A stretch of DNA of 42,574 bases from Chromera velia (taxonomy: Eukaryota > Sar > Chromeraceae), in the NCBI GenBank assembly GCA_018398765.1, contig JAHBMJ010000686.1, forward strand, positions 1 through 42,574. The letters are read 5' to 3'. How positions within the stretch are numbered: position 1 is the stretch's first letter; each line of letters starts with the position of its first letter. Positions 1-9,540 of the stretch are shown in pieces. The notes under the pieces are model-generated. The model saw nothing but the letters and a program-made list of their open reading frames with translations. It searched no databases and was not told where the DNA came from. Made by a program: the position numbers and the translations under genes.

Positions 1-345
1 TTGTCGCCCCTGACTGATTCTCTCTGTCCGGCTGGCTGCTCTCACTCGTTCCTGGCTGTGTCTCTCTGTCCGCCTGTCTGCTCTCACTCGCCACTAACTG
101 ATTCTCTCTGTCCGGCTGGCTGCTCTCACTCGTTCCTGGCTGTGTCTTGCTGTCTGCCTGTCTGCTCTCACTCGCCCCTGTCTGACTCTCTCTGTCTGGC
201 TGGCTGTTCTTGCTCGATTCTAACTGTGTCTCTTTGTCTGCCTGTCTGCTCTCACTCATCCTTATCTGTTTCTCTCCGGCTGCCTGGCTGCTCCCACTTG
301 CTTCCGACTGTGTCTTGCTTTCCGTCTGCCCGCTTCCGCTGCCTT
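1..345 (-). repeat. Ser/Gln/Arg-rich tandem repeat inside the RT frame
   Basis: Imperfect tandem repeats, read on the plus strand as alternations of ctctctgtccggctggctgc and ctctcactcgttcctggctg with a unit of roughly 60-110 bp. On the minus strand they are in frame with the RT core and encode Ser/Gln/Asp/Arg-rich peptide (for example SESRQADSKTQPGTSES) without a stop. They separate the EGWTQGDP block from any downstream catalytic block. Confidence 0.7.
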
Positions 346-1140
346 GGAGAGCTCGGACGAGGGGGAGGATGGTGATGGCGTACCCTGCCATCGACATCGG
401 GTCCCCTTGCGTCCAACCCTCTCTGCTGCTGATGGTGGTGGTCCCGTGGGTTCCTCTTAGGAAGAGCTCTGCATCCTCCCTATAGCAGTTGAAGAGGAAT
501 GTGGAGGCTCTGAGCCAGAGTATGCGGGCGTTCCACAGCCCCGCTGTGCGGTTTGCTGCGTTGAAGGCGTTTTCGGCGTCTATTAGGAGGGTTCCGAATG
601 CTTTCTCGGGGTCGTCGCCAGCTTCCTGTGTGAGGGTCTCCCAGAGCTCCCTCACTGCATGAATCCCCCCTTCCAGGCCTCCCATGAGGCCACTGCACAG
701 CTGATCGGCTCCGCATGCCTTCTGCAGTTCCTCTCTAGTCTCCTTCATCACTGCTTTTCCGAGGAGGCGCCTGATCGCCTCCCCGATTCCTACCGGGCGC
801 ACCCCGGGGCATTTATCTAGTGCAACCAGTCTGCATGCCATGAGTGCCTTCACCTGGTCCCACTCGAACACCCTCCTCCCCATTTCTGTTGCTAAGTTGG
901 CAAGTTCTTTCCGTAACTCTCTACTCTCCTTCCCTAGGCTCAGGACTACGGTGCGGAGCTGTGTGCTATCAAATTCAGACGGCCCCGCGCTGCCTTGGAG
1001 GCGGCGTGCTACTGCGGCGATGTCTTCCTTGGTGATTAGGAGGGGGGTGAGGGTGGGGAGGCCCTCTCTGGGCATCGCTTCTAGTGCTGCTGCTTGGGGT
1101 GTTTTTTTGGGGGGATGTTTGGCTTTCAGGGTCTCTGCTA
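346..1140 (-). other. Reverse transcriptase core domain (palm motifs)
   Basis: Open minus frame (codon starts at 838 and multiples). Recognisable RT blocks, in order: GSAGPSEFDSTQLR (about 994-953), PGVRPVGIGEAIRRLLGKA (about 810-755), ADQLCSGLMGGLEGGIHAV (about 710-650), the catalytic-aspartate block LLIDAENAFNAANR (about 590-548), and EGWTQGDPMSMAGYAI (about 422-373). The second catalytic block (YxDD type) is not reached: after ILPLV at about 350 the frame enters low-complexity repeat sequence and then leaves the window. The domain assignment is firm; whether the missing block exists beyond the edge is unknown. Confidence 0.85.
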
Positions 1141-1857
1141 CCTGGTAGGTTTGTCCTCTCTTGGTGAAGGTATCTTCCCATCCAGGACTCCCCCTTTCTC
1201 TCGGCCTGTCAGTATCCGTATTCCCCTCTTCATCTCCCCTGCCTGGATGAAGTTTCGAAATTTCCTCATCTCAGGGAGGCCCGCTGCGTTCTCGAGTTCT
1301 TCTTTTTTTGATCGGCTCTCGCTCTCTCCCCTCCTGCTGCTGCTGTGGGCTCTTCTGCTAATTTTGGTTGCCTCCTAAAGGAGGGTTTCTCTTCCTTTCT
1401 CCCCCTGCTCCCACAAATCTAGCCTGCTCTTGATGGTCTCCCATACCTTCTTTACCTTTTTGATACGGGGGTCTCTCCGGAGGGTAAGGTCTAGCATCAG
1501 CAGGAGCACTTCGCTTGGGTTGTCCCCGCTCCTAATCCCTGCAATTAGGGATTACGTCAGCCGTACTAGCCTCCTTCCTGTGCCCCTTTTGGGGAATGCG
1601 TACTGCCCGCTGGGGTGTAGACGTTGTGCACGCCTCCACTCTCTCTCCCACCTTCCCTGAGCGAGGGGAGGCTTCCCTCCTGGTTCCTTAGGGGCCCCGT
1701 AGGCTGCCTCCATGAGGCGGTTGGCCTCCTCTCTTGTCAGGGGGCGCTTATCCTCCTCGGCCGCTCGTATGCCTGCGTTCGCCTCACTTTCCTTCTCTCT
1801 CAGTGGTCGATCGTGCGGGGCCTCGCGTGGGGGGCCCCTCTGGTCTTTTCCTACTAC

Positions 1858-2275
1858 TGTTTGGCTGCGCGGGGGGCCTTAGCTGTCTTCTTCTGCTGCT
1901 GTTCGGCTGCATAGGGAGCCTCGGCCGTCTTCTTCTGCTGCTGTTCGGCTGCGCGGGGGGCCTCGGCCGTCTTCGCCTGCTGCTGTTTGGCTGTGTGGGG
2001 GGCCTTAGCCGTCTTCTCCTGCTGCTGTTTGGCTGCGCGGGGGGCCTCGGCCGCCTTCTCCTGCTGCTGTTTGGCTGTATGGGGGGCCTCGGCCATCTTC
2101 TCCTGCTGCTGTTTGGCTGCACGGGGGGCCTCAGTCATCTTCTCCTGCTGCTGCTTAGCTGCGCAGGGGGCCTCTGCCGTCTTCTTCTGCTGCTGTTTGG
2201 CTGCGCGGGGGGCCTCGGCCGTCTTCTCCTGCTGATGTTTGGCCGCGCGGGGGGCCTTGGCCGTCTTCTTCTGCT
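1858..2275 (-). repeat. 42-bp minisatellite (14-residue coding repeat), about 10 units
   Basis: About ten imperfect copies of a 42-bp unit. On the minus strand the units read AEAPRAAKQQQEKT in one frame and SQTAAEEDGRGPPR in the frame that continues the upstream ORF. In the second frame several CGA codons have become TGA or TAA, giving stops; the first frame is open from about 2276 to 1856 but is closed at both ends. The array therefore hides one or two frame changes in the decayed retroelement. Confidence 0.8.
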
Positions 2276-2757
2276 ACGGCCTCTCGACAGATGCGGTTCA
2301 CTCTGACTAGCGCCTCACCATATGCCTGCCAGCGCCCCCCCCCCTGCTGGCTGCTCCTCCTCACTTTCGTGTGGAGGAAGCGCTGAGAGACATCCGGGCA
2401 GAAGTTGCGGACCGGACATACGATGACCTTCGCCCCCTTTCCTTGGCTGAAGTGAAAGGTCCATGTGACAGCTTCATGGCCCTCGGGTGGTCTGGCGCCG
2501 CCGAAGCGGAGTTGTTTGAAGAACTCCCGCCCCCTGCTGGTGTCTCCTGTGGGCTGCCAGCCGGGCACTGGCTTCTGTGTGTCTCTATTTCCTCCCCACA
2601 GGTGGAGCTCGATTTGCTTTTTACTGACGTTGAGGACCCTTCCTAAGTATTTCCCCCCCTCTTCGTTAGCTCCGGCAGTTACTACTACTACGTCCCTTTC
2701 TCGCGGGGGCCTTTCGGGTGGGGGGTCCTGGCCCATGGCTGCGGGGAAGAGTGCTGC

Positions 2758-2776
2758 AGAGGAGGAGGAGGAGGAG

Positions 2777-2824
<48 letters not shown>

Positions 2825-2880
2825 GAAGAAGAGGAGGAGGAAGAGGAGGAGGAAGAGAAAGAGGAGGAACTAGCGGAAGA
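2758..2880 (-). repeat. Purine GAG/GAA tract encoding poly-Ser on the minus strand
   Basis: Near-pure (GAG/GAA) repeat on the plus strand. In the retroelement's minus-strand frame it encodes an uninterrupted serine run of about 40 residues next to Ala and Phe residues. The plus-strand poly-Glu reading is a shadow. Confidence 0.8.
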
Positions 2881-3066
2881 GGAGGACGAGGGGTCTGAGC
2901 CGCCCCCCTCCCCTTCATTGCTTCGGGCTTTATCTCCGGGTCTGGGGCCCCGGGGTGGGGGAGCGCTTGGCGGTGGAGGGGGGGTGTCTAATGGAGTGTT
3001 GTGGGGGTTCTGACATGTTCTTGCGCCAGAGGGGTAGGCTCGGGTGTCTGCTGGAGCTTGAAAGGG

Positions 3067-3156
3067 GCAGATGTGACCGTCTGTGCTGCATGGCCTCCCT
3101 TGCCGAACACATTGGCACGAGGTACACCTTCCCCCCAACCTATGGCATGCACAGCA
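3067..3156 (-). other. Cys-rich (zinc-binding-like) motif of the retroelement protein
   Basis: Encoded segment with seven closely spaced cysteines and one histidine followed by a distal cysteine: CCACHRLGGRCTSCQCVRQG, then RPC and HIC. The spacing suggests metal binding, and position upstream of the RT matches the C-rich segment I associate with this RT family (from memory). It is the best-preserved part of the region between ORF1 and the RT core. Confidence 0.6.
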
Positions 3157-3479
3157 TTCGCTCGCCCTCGCCTCTTGCGAGTTCCTGGGTGGGGGGGTGG
3201 GTGTTTTGGTGCTGTGTCTGGCTGTTGTGTCTTCATCTTCGCTGTCTGAATGCTCTGAGTCCACCAGATCAGGGGGTTCGTCATCCTTTTCCTCTTGCTC
3301 CCTTTCCTTGCCGCCCCGCCTCTCCTTCCATGTCCTTTTAAGGCGCCTCTCGCGGACTCTCTTGTCCGCTACCCATTTACACCTCTCGAGGGGGTCCGTT
3401 GGGGCTTCGTCCGGCACTCCCAGGTACCCCTTTGGGGGGGTGGGGGTCTCGGCTGGTGTATTACTGAGGCTTTCGGAGG

Positions 3480-4270
3480 TTTGCGTGTGTGTGTGTGTAT
3501 GGGGTTGTGTATGTGGGGTGAGTGTCTGCGGGGGTGCTGGTGGTTGGGATGCGGCTGCCTCTGGGGGGTTGCTGAGGCTTTCTGGGGTCTGTGGGTGTAT
3601 GTGCGTGTGTGTGTGTGTGTATACGGGGTGGGTCTCTGCAGGGGTTCTGGTGGTTGGAAGGGGGCTGCCTCCGGGGTGTCGCTGAGGCTTTCTGGGGTCT
3701 GTGGGTGGGTGTGCTTGTGTGTGTATGTATGCGGGGTGGGTGGCTTCGGAGGTTCTGGTGGTTGGAGGGGGGCTGCCTCCGGGGTGTCGCTGAGGCTTTC
3801 TGGGGTCTGTGGATGGGTGTGCTTGTGTGTGTGTGTGTATGTGGGGTGGGTGGCTTCGGGGGTTCTGGTGGTTGGAGGGGGGCTGCCTTTGGGGTGTCGC
3901 TGAGGCTTTCTGGGGTCTGTGGGTGTGTATGCGTGTGTGTGCATGTATACGGGGTGGGTGGCTTCGGGAGTTCTGGTGGTTGGAAGGGGGCTGCCTCTGG
4001 GGTGTTGCTGAGGCTTTCTGGGGTCTGTGGGTGTGTTTGCGTGTGTGTGTGTGTATGTGGGGTGAGTGGCTTCGGGGGTTCTGGGGGTTGGAGGGGGGCT
4101 GCCTCTGGGGTGTTGCTGAGGCTTTCTGGGGTCTGTGGGTGTGTTTGCGTGTGTGTGTGTGTATGTGGGGTGGGTGGCTTCGGGGGTTCTGGTGGTTGGA
4201 GGGGGGCTGCCTCTGGGGTGTCGCTGAGGCTTTCTGGGGTCTGTAGGTGTGTGTGCTTATGTGTGTGTGT
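3480..4270 (-). repeat. ~105-115-bp minisatellite, about 7-8 units, coding-type
   Basis: Seven to eight units, each with a conserved ~75-bp part (ggctgcctctggggtgtcgc then tgaggctttctggggtctgtgg) and a variable (GT)n part. On the minus strand the conserved part encodes PQTPESLSDTPEAAPLQPPE followed by [16 protein letters not shown]. Length changes in the (GT)n part move the peptide between frames, so no single ORF spans the array. Confidence 0.85.
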
Positions 4271-5040
4271 AGGTAGGATGAGTTTTTTTAGGGGTGCGGC
4301 GGCCGGTTGGAAAGGGGCTGCATCAAGGTTCAGTGAGGAGCACGTCGGGGACTGGGTGGAGGGCATGTTGCGGGAGGGGGGGGGGTTTGCTGTCTGTGCA
4401 AGTGCAGGATGGGGTGAGGTCCTCATGAAGGTGGGGTTAGGGAGGAGTCCTGGGTCCAGACTGAGTGTTCGCAGGGTGGGCAGCTGTAGTGGGGGGGCAT
4501 TATGGATGGTGGTGCTCGGTGGTGGGAGGCGGCGGTGGGGGTGTGTATGAGGGGGGAAGGCGAAGGGGCAGCATGTGGTGGTCCTGCGGTCTTCCGGTTC
4601 GTTAAAGTCTCTGTCATCCCATAGGTCTCTTTCCTCGGGGGGAGGGGAAAGGGGTCGGAGGGGGAGAGGGTCTGAGTTTTATCTGGGGACGCTCGCTTTG
4701 TCAAATCTCAATCTCCTGGGTGGTGGTGGGGTTGGGGGGGTCCTGGTGAGTTGTGAGGAAGGCGTGACGGTGCCTATGTGAAAACGTTCTGGTGTGTGGT
4801 TGGGGGATGCGAGGGGCCGCGGTTGGGGTTGGGTGTGGGTGTGTCTTTGGATGGGTGTGAGGGGACCTTCCCCCGTCTGCCCGGGGGAGGGTCCGGCCTT
4901 GGGTTGGCCCCCCTCCCCCGCCACACAACAATCCCCCAGAGGTATACGCACCCCCCCCTCCTACTTGTGGGGGGAGGAAGGGCCGGCCGCCGTGTCACAG
5001 GCGTTTGGGCCCCCCTCCCCCCCAGCCATGTCACAGGCGT
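4271..5040 (-). other. Retroelement interior, Pro/Ser/Thr-rich, no clear domain
   Basis: GC-rich and G-rich on the plus strand. Minus-strand frames of 90-100 codons are open (for example 4704-4423 and 5034-4774) and give Pro/Ser/Thr/Arg-rich peptides without any motif I recognise. It is most likely degenerate linker between ORF1 and the RT ORF. Confidence 0.4.
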
Positions 5041-5059
5041 TTAGTTGTTCGCTTAGCCA

Positions 5060-5440
5060 TCGGACTCCCTGCCTGCTGTCTTCCTGTTGCTGGCTGTTTC
5101 TTTCTGTATCTTGCTGTCGTTGGCTGTGTCTGTCTATATCTGTCTGAATCTGCGTCCCGCTGTGTCTGTCTGTGTCTGTCTGCGTCTGTCTTTATCTATC
5201 TGTGGCTGCCTGCGTCTGTCTGTGTCTGCCTGTAGCTGTCTGCATCCGCCTCCGGCTTTCTGTGTCTCTCTGTCGCTGTCTGTAGCTGTCTGCGTCTGTC
5301 TTGTCCTGCCGTCTTTTGCCTGTCTCCATCTGTGCCTGCACTGCGGCTGCTCTGGTCTGCCTTTTTGCTTTGAGGACTGTCCACGTTTGGCTTTCTGTCT
5401 GTCTGTCTGTGCCTGCTTGTGTATCTGTCTGTTCTTGGAT
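5060..5440 (-). repeat. Short-unit CAGACAG-type repeat at the end of ORF1
   Basis: Imperfect repeats of tgtctgtctgcgtctgtctg type on the plus strand. In the ORF1 minus frame they encode Gln/Thr/Asp/Arg-rich tandem peptides (RQTQAATDR-like). The array carries the ORF1 frame to its stop at 5192 and then continues as non-coding repeat. Confidence 0.7.
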
Positions 5441-6925
5441 CTGAGCTAAGGGTGCCTGAGAAGAGAAGGGAGGGGAATAGGAGGAGGAAGAGGAGGAGGA
5501 AGAGGAAGAGGACGAGGAAGAGGAAGATGAAGAGGAAGCGGGGGAAGGAGAGGAAGGTGAGTCAGAACAAGCAGGAGGGGCAGGGCCTGGCGTCTCCGAC
5601 AGCGAGTTCTCGATCCCCTTCTGGAGGGCCTCATCATCCGTCAACCCCGCATTAGGTGTGAGGTCGGCTCCGGCTGGGCTGACATTTAGTCGGCAGACTA
5701 TTGGGGTGATGGATGGCCTTGCCTGCCTGTCTGCTCGCTGGTCATCGGGGGGAGTTGTGCGGATGGCTGCCTCTACCATCTTTTTGACTATCTGTGGCGT
5801 CTGGGGCTGTGCGGGCTGCCTCGGGTGCGGGTTCTCTCCCCTCCTCCATCTGGCTCTCCGCTCCTCCCTCTCCTGGATTTCCTTTTCTGCCTCCTCTTCC
5901 CATTCTCTGCGGGTTGCTGTCTTGACTCGCGCTCGGCGTTCCCTAGCCTGTCTGATTGGGTCAGCCATCCCTCGTCGCAGCCCAGAGGGTCCAAAAGGTC
6001 CTTGAATCGGAAGGGGGAGGATTGGTGGTGTCTTGGGCGGGGGGGTTGGAAGGGTGCGGACGTCTGCCGTAATGAAGCTAGAGCTGGATGGCGGCTGCCT
6101 TCGTTGCTCCGCCCTCCACTCCCTCGCTTCCTTCCTCGCCCTTCCAACCGTTTTGGCGTGTTCCTTCCTCTCCTCCTCCCACCATTGCGCCCTTTTGATT
6201 CGGCCCTGCTCCACCCGGGGTGGGTCTGTCCAGCATGCGTTTATGGCCAGTGCTGCTGCGTCCATCCACCTCCTCTCCTTCTCTTTGTCCCTCCCCACCG
6301 GGCCCTACGCGCACACTGTGGCTGGCTGGCTGGGTGGAGAGAGCCCAGCTGTTGTCGCTTCCCACGCCCTCCCTGCCGTGGGAAGGGCGGGGTAGTTTTC
6401 GTCCGTCTTGTCGGAGGGCCCATCTGGCTGAGAGGTGGACCTGCAGAGGGATGCACATGGTGGTGGAGAGTTAGCTGCCCCGCTCGGGGGGGCTCCCTTG
6501 GCTGTGGACAGGCCCACTTCGCTGGCGCCATCTGTCTTACTCTTTGACTGGCCTTTTGATGTTTTTCGACGTCCTGGGCGATGGCAGTCAGTGGTTGAAG
6601 ACGGAGGAGTAGGAGATGTTGAAGATGAAGAAGGAGACGGTCCAGCTCTCTTATCAGAGAGCTGGGGAAGGAAAAGATTGCTTGTGTTCAGAAGACTGCG
6701 ACATGCGTGCTGCTCCCTTGCCGAGTCTCGATGGGTTTGTTCAATGGAGATAAAAGCAGCAACGAGGAATTCTGTGCTCAATCTGAGTGATGCGTATACG
6801 TTCGGCCCTGCGTGGCCGCGTATCGGTTGCTCACGTCGCTGGGTTTGGCGGGTCCTTTCGCTCCCCCCACCGGTGTCCACGCTTCCGCGCCCCCGCGCTC
6901 CTTCCGGGAGCAAAGAGAGTGGCAA
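5192..6925 (-). pseudogene. ORF1 (gag-like) of the retroelement, one in-frame stop
   Basis: Two minus-strand ORFs in the same frame, 6925-6305 and 6298-5192, are separated only by a stop at 6307-6305, so they were probably one ORF of about 570 codons. The first part is Ser/Pro-rich and ends in a Trp/Ala-containing stretch (PALPTAGRAWEATTAG). The second begins RWMDAAALAINACW, followed by strongly basic/acidic helix-prone sequence (about 6250-5800), a poly-Ser tract (about 5545-5475) and Gln/Arg/Thr repeats. No zinc knuckle or endonuclease was seen. By position upstream of an RT ORF it would be an RNA-binding ORF1 protein; that role is inferred. Confidence 0.55.
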
Positions 6926-6989
6926 GCGGACACAGGAACCGGCCCAGCAGAGTGATGCTTGGAAGAGAAACAGACGGAGACGGCAGAGA

Positions 6990-7470
6990 TAATTGGATGA
7001 CCAGATTTCCTTTATTTCTCAACCATTTACATTAATAAACAGAAGATCATAGGTTCAATCCTCGCTACCTGCCTTTTTAAGGATCAACAAGAAAAGAGAC
7101 GGGATGTTATAGTGAATGATTTAAAACAATCTAGAGAAATTAACAATGAAACAAAAATTGAATTATATTGTATAAGATATAAAAGTTCATAATATCTTAG
7201 AAGAGCTCAATAGACGTACTGACTATCAGAGGTAACGCACAGTTTTATGTGTTTCAGTTTAATTTTTTTAAATATAAAATATTTATTGAAATAAAACAAT
7301 TTTCAGCTATAGATTTCTAATGAACCATGTCAGCATGCAATGTATATCCTAGTGTGCTAGCTAGTATAACACTATCCATGCATGTTAGTAGCTTAGGGTC
7401 TGGCATCGCTGGATCTAGGATTTAACCCTCAATCATCATCATCATCATCAAGAGATATGCCTGCCCTGAA
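6990..7470. other. AT-rich intergenic DNA, no gene seen
   Basis: An abrupt fall in GC content marks the edge of the retroelement. The stretch holds short poly-A/T runs and a small (ATC)n tract at about 7432-7450. No ORF with coding character and no RNA gene could be supported. Confidence 0.6.
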
Positions 7471-7905
7471 GGTAGTTCTACCTAGTGATCCTAGCCTTTC
7501 TTTCAATCTGCATAGCAATAACATCATATAACACATTTTATTTTTAGTATTAGAAAACCTGTTTGCAGTATCAAAGGTGTATATAAGAAAGCTTTACTGT
7601 CTTAACTTCAGCTTCTAATTCCTCTTGGTTCAAAAGTTATGAATATTTACTTTTTCAGATTCAAAGTAAAGGTAGTTCTACTTAGTGATCCTAGCCTCTC
7701 TTTCAATATGCATAGCAATAACATCATATAACACATTTTGTTTCTAGTATTGGAAAACATGTTTGCAGTATCAAAGGTGTATGGAAGAAAGCTTTACTGT
7801 CTTAATTTCAGCTTCTAATTCCTTTTGGTTCAAAAGTTATGAATATTTACTTTTTCAGATTCAAAGTGAAGGTAGTTCTACCTAGTGATCCTAGCCTCAC
7901 TTTCA
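7471..7905. repeat. 200-bp tandem repeat, 2.2 copies
   Basis: Units start at 7471, 7671 and 7871 with the same beginning (ggtagttctacctagtgatc), giving an exact 200-bp period. The first two copies are more than 90% alike by eye. The third stops after about 35 bp, at 7905. AT-rich and non-coding; it looks like satellite-type DNA or a tandemly duplicated repeat fragment. Confidence 0.92.
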
Positions 7906-7969
7906 TTCTGGACTTTTAAGTGCTACCTGCAGATGAGGGAGTCAAACATGCAGATATGCTCACACCACT

Positions 7970-8285
7970 CTCTATCCTGTATCTCTTGAACCCCCTCACT
8001 TGTCTCAAGTCGACAACTCTCCCTGCAAAACACCCCAACTGCTTATACCTCTATGCAGCCTCAACTCACCTGCACAGAGAAGGAAGAAAATGTGCAGACA
8101 TGCAGGCATAACTTTTTAAGTAGAAGGAGTGGGAGAGTGAGACTGGAGGCAGAAAACCATCTAACCTGTACCCCTTGAACCCCCCCACTTGTAACAGGTA
8201 GGCAACTTTGCCTGCAAAACGCCCCCACTGCTTTTACCTCCATGCACCTTCAACTCACCTGCACAGAGAACGAGTGGAACAGTGA
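7970..8285. repeat. ~190-bp direct duplication
   Basis: The stretch at about 7973-8090 (containing ctcttgaaccccctcacttg and caactcacctgcacagagaa) recurs at about 8163-8275 with scattered substitutions. No coding potential beyond short ORFs. Confidence 0.75.
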
Positions 8286-8339
8286 GACTGGGGGCAGAAA
8301 CCAAACACACACATACGCATGCATGCACACACGCATGCA

Positions 8340-8341
8340 CG

Positions 8342-8387
<46 letters not shown>

Positions 8388-8871
8388 TGCACACACACAC
8401 ACAAATAGACACAGACTGACTGGCGGACTTGGTACATCCTTGGGTGTCTACATGTTTCTGTGCACCCTCTAACAGTGGTAGGCTCACCACTGTCATCATC
8501 GTGGGGGGAAACATAGACACATATACATCCACATATGCACATACATTCTGACTCAGTCTGACTGACTGAGTGATTGGTTGACTGACTGTTTGACTAGTTG
8601 ACTGGTTGACTGACTAACTGACTGACTGACTGACTGACTGAGTGACTGAGTGACTGAGTGACTAACTGACTCACTGACTAGTTGTCTGGTTGACTGACTG
8701 ACTCACTGCCTGGTTGTTTGGCTGACTGACTGACTCACTGGCCTGTATTCCTTCGGCGGTGCCTCCCTGAGTACCTACATGTCTGCGTGCCCCCCTCCGA
8801 CTGTGGCAGGCACACCACTGTCATCATCGGGGGGGATACACATACACATATATACATACACGCACGCGCAC

Positions 8872-8910
<39 letters not shown>

Positions 8911-8996
8911 TACACACACACACACAGATATACATACACATACATATACACATACATACACACATACACACATACACACACACATACACACACACA

Positions 8997-9080
<84 letters not shown>

Positions 9081-9540
9081 AATGGACACAGACTGACTGA
9101 CGGACTTGGTACGTCCTTGGGTGCCTACATGTTTGTGTGCCCCCTCTGACAGTGGTAGGCTTACCACTGTCATCATCGGGGGGGGATACATATACACATA
9201 TACATCCATATACACACATACATTCTGACTGACTGACTGAATGAATGATTGGTTGACTGACCGGCTGACTGACTGACTGACTCAGTGATTGACTGACTGA
9301 CTGACTATTCAACTAGTTGACTGGTTGACTGACTGGCTGGCTGGCTGACTCACTGACTGACTGACTGACTCACTGACTCGTTGTCTGGCTGACTGACTGA
9401 CTCACTGGCCTGTATTCCTTCGGCGGTGCCTCCCTGAGTGCCTACATGTCTGCGTGCCCCCCTCCGACTGTGACAGGCACACCACTATCATCATCGGGGG
9501 GGATGCACATACACATATACATACACACATACACATGCGG
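8340..9540. repeat. ~670-bp tandem duplication with (CA)n and (GACT)n microsatellites
   Basis: Two copies of a composite unit. Landmark 1: cggacttggtacatccttgg at about 8424 and its copy at about 9101. Landmark 2: ggcctgtattccttcggcgg at 8740 and 9408. Landmark 3: ccactgtcatcatcggggg-type sequence at about 8815, 9165 and 9485. Between the landmarks lie (CA)n (about 8346-8400 and 8870-9080) and (GACT)n (about 8541-8738 and 9223-9396). Long ORFs here encode only Thr-His, Cys-Val or Tyr-Ile repeats and are not genes. Confidence 0.85.

Larger units (their letters stand above)
1..3510 (-). pseudogene. Reverse transcriptase ORF of the retroelement (broken)
   Basis: A single minus-strand frame (codons beginning at positions divisible by 3) runs from about 3510 to 1142. 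It passes through an Arg/Glu-rich stretch, a Cys-rich motif, poly-Ser, a possible small folded domain (about 2300-2730) and the 14-residue repeat array. It then continues through an upstream RT-associated region (about 1740-1420, with LMLDLTLRRDPRIKK and VWETIKSRLDLWEQG). In-frame stops lie at 2157-2155, 2133-2131, 2007-2005, 1881-1879, 1554-1552, 1377-1375 and around 1142. Between about 1200 and 1140 the homologous reading moves to the next frame, which then stays open from about 1140 to the window edge. The product would copy element RNA into DNA. As seen, it cannot be translated in one piece. Confidence 0.72.
1..6990 (-). mobile_element. Decayed retrotransposon (non-LTR-like), 3' part beyond window edge
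   Basis: Read on the minus strand, this GC-rich block holds, in order, a gag-like ORF1 (6925 to 5192), repetitive Pro/Thr/Arg-rich sequence (5190 to 3480), a Cys-rich motif (about 3156 to 3067), a poly-Ser tract, a 14-residue repeat array and a reverse transcriptase core (about 1140 to 346). The frame is still open at position 1. Composition changes abruptly to AT-rich DNA near 6990, which I take as the approximate 5' end; no terminal repeats were found there. Several in-frame stops and at least one frameshift show the copy is dead. The RT resembles a family seen in marine eukaryote genomes in which a C-rich segment precedes the RT; I recognise that from memory and cannot assign a named clade. 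Confidence 0.75.

Noticed and set aside
1734-2306. Plus-strand ORF of 190 codons with LLLLFGCAGG repeats
   Set aside because: Antisense of the 14-residue minisatellite; the hydrophobic repeat is an artefact of the repeat unit.
2465-3013. Plus-strand ORF with a long poly-Glu run
   Set aside because: The antisense reading (poly-Ser) lies in the longer minus frame that also holds the Cys-rich motif and continues towards the RT.
3591-4550. Long plus-strand ORF (319 codons) rich in Gly, Cys, Val and Trp
   Set aside because: Shadow of the minisatellite: repeated CVCVCV and GGWLR units come from (GT)n and the repeat unit. The minus strand gives the retroelement-like peptide.
8242-9312. Multiple ORFs encoding THTHTH, CVCVCV or YIHTYT repeats
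   Set aside because: Pure microsatellite translation on both strands; no coding signature.
8340-9540. Could the regularly spaced repeats be a CRISPR array?
   Set aside because: Units are microsatellites and a large duplication, not short identical repeats with unique spacers; the sequence is clearly eukaryotic.
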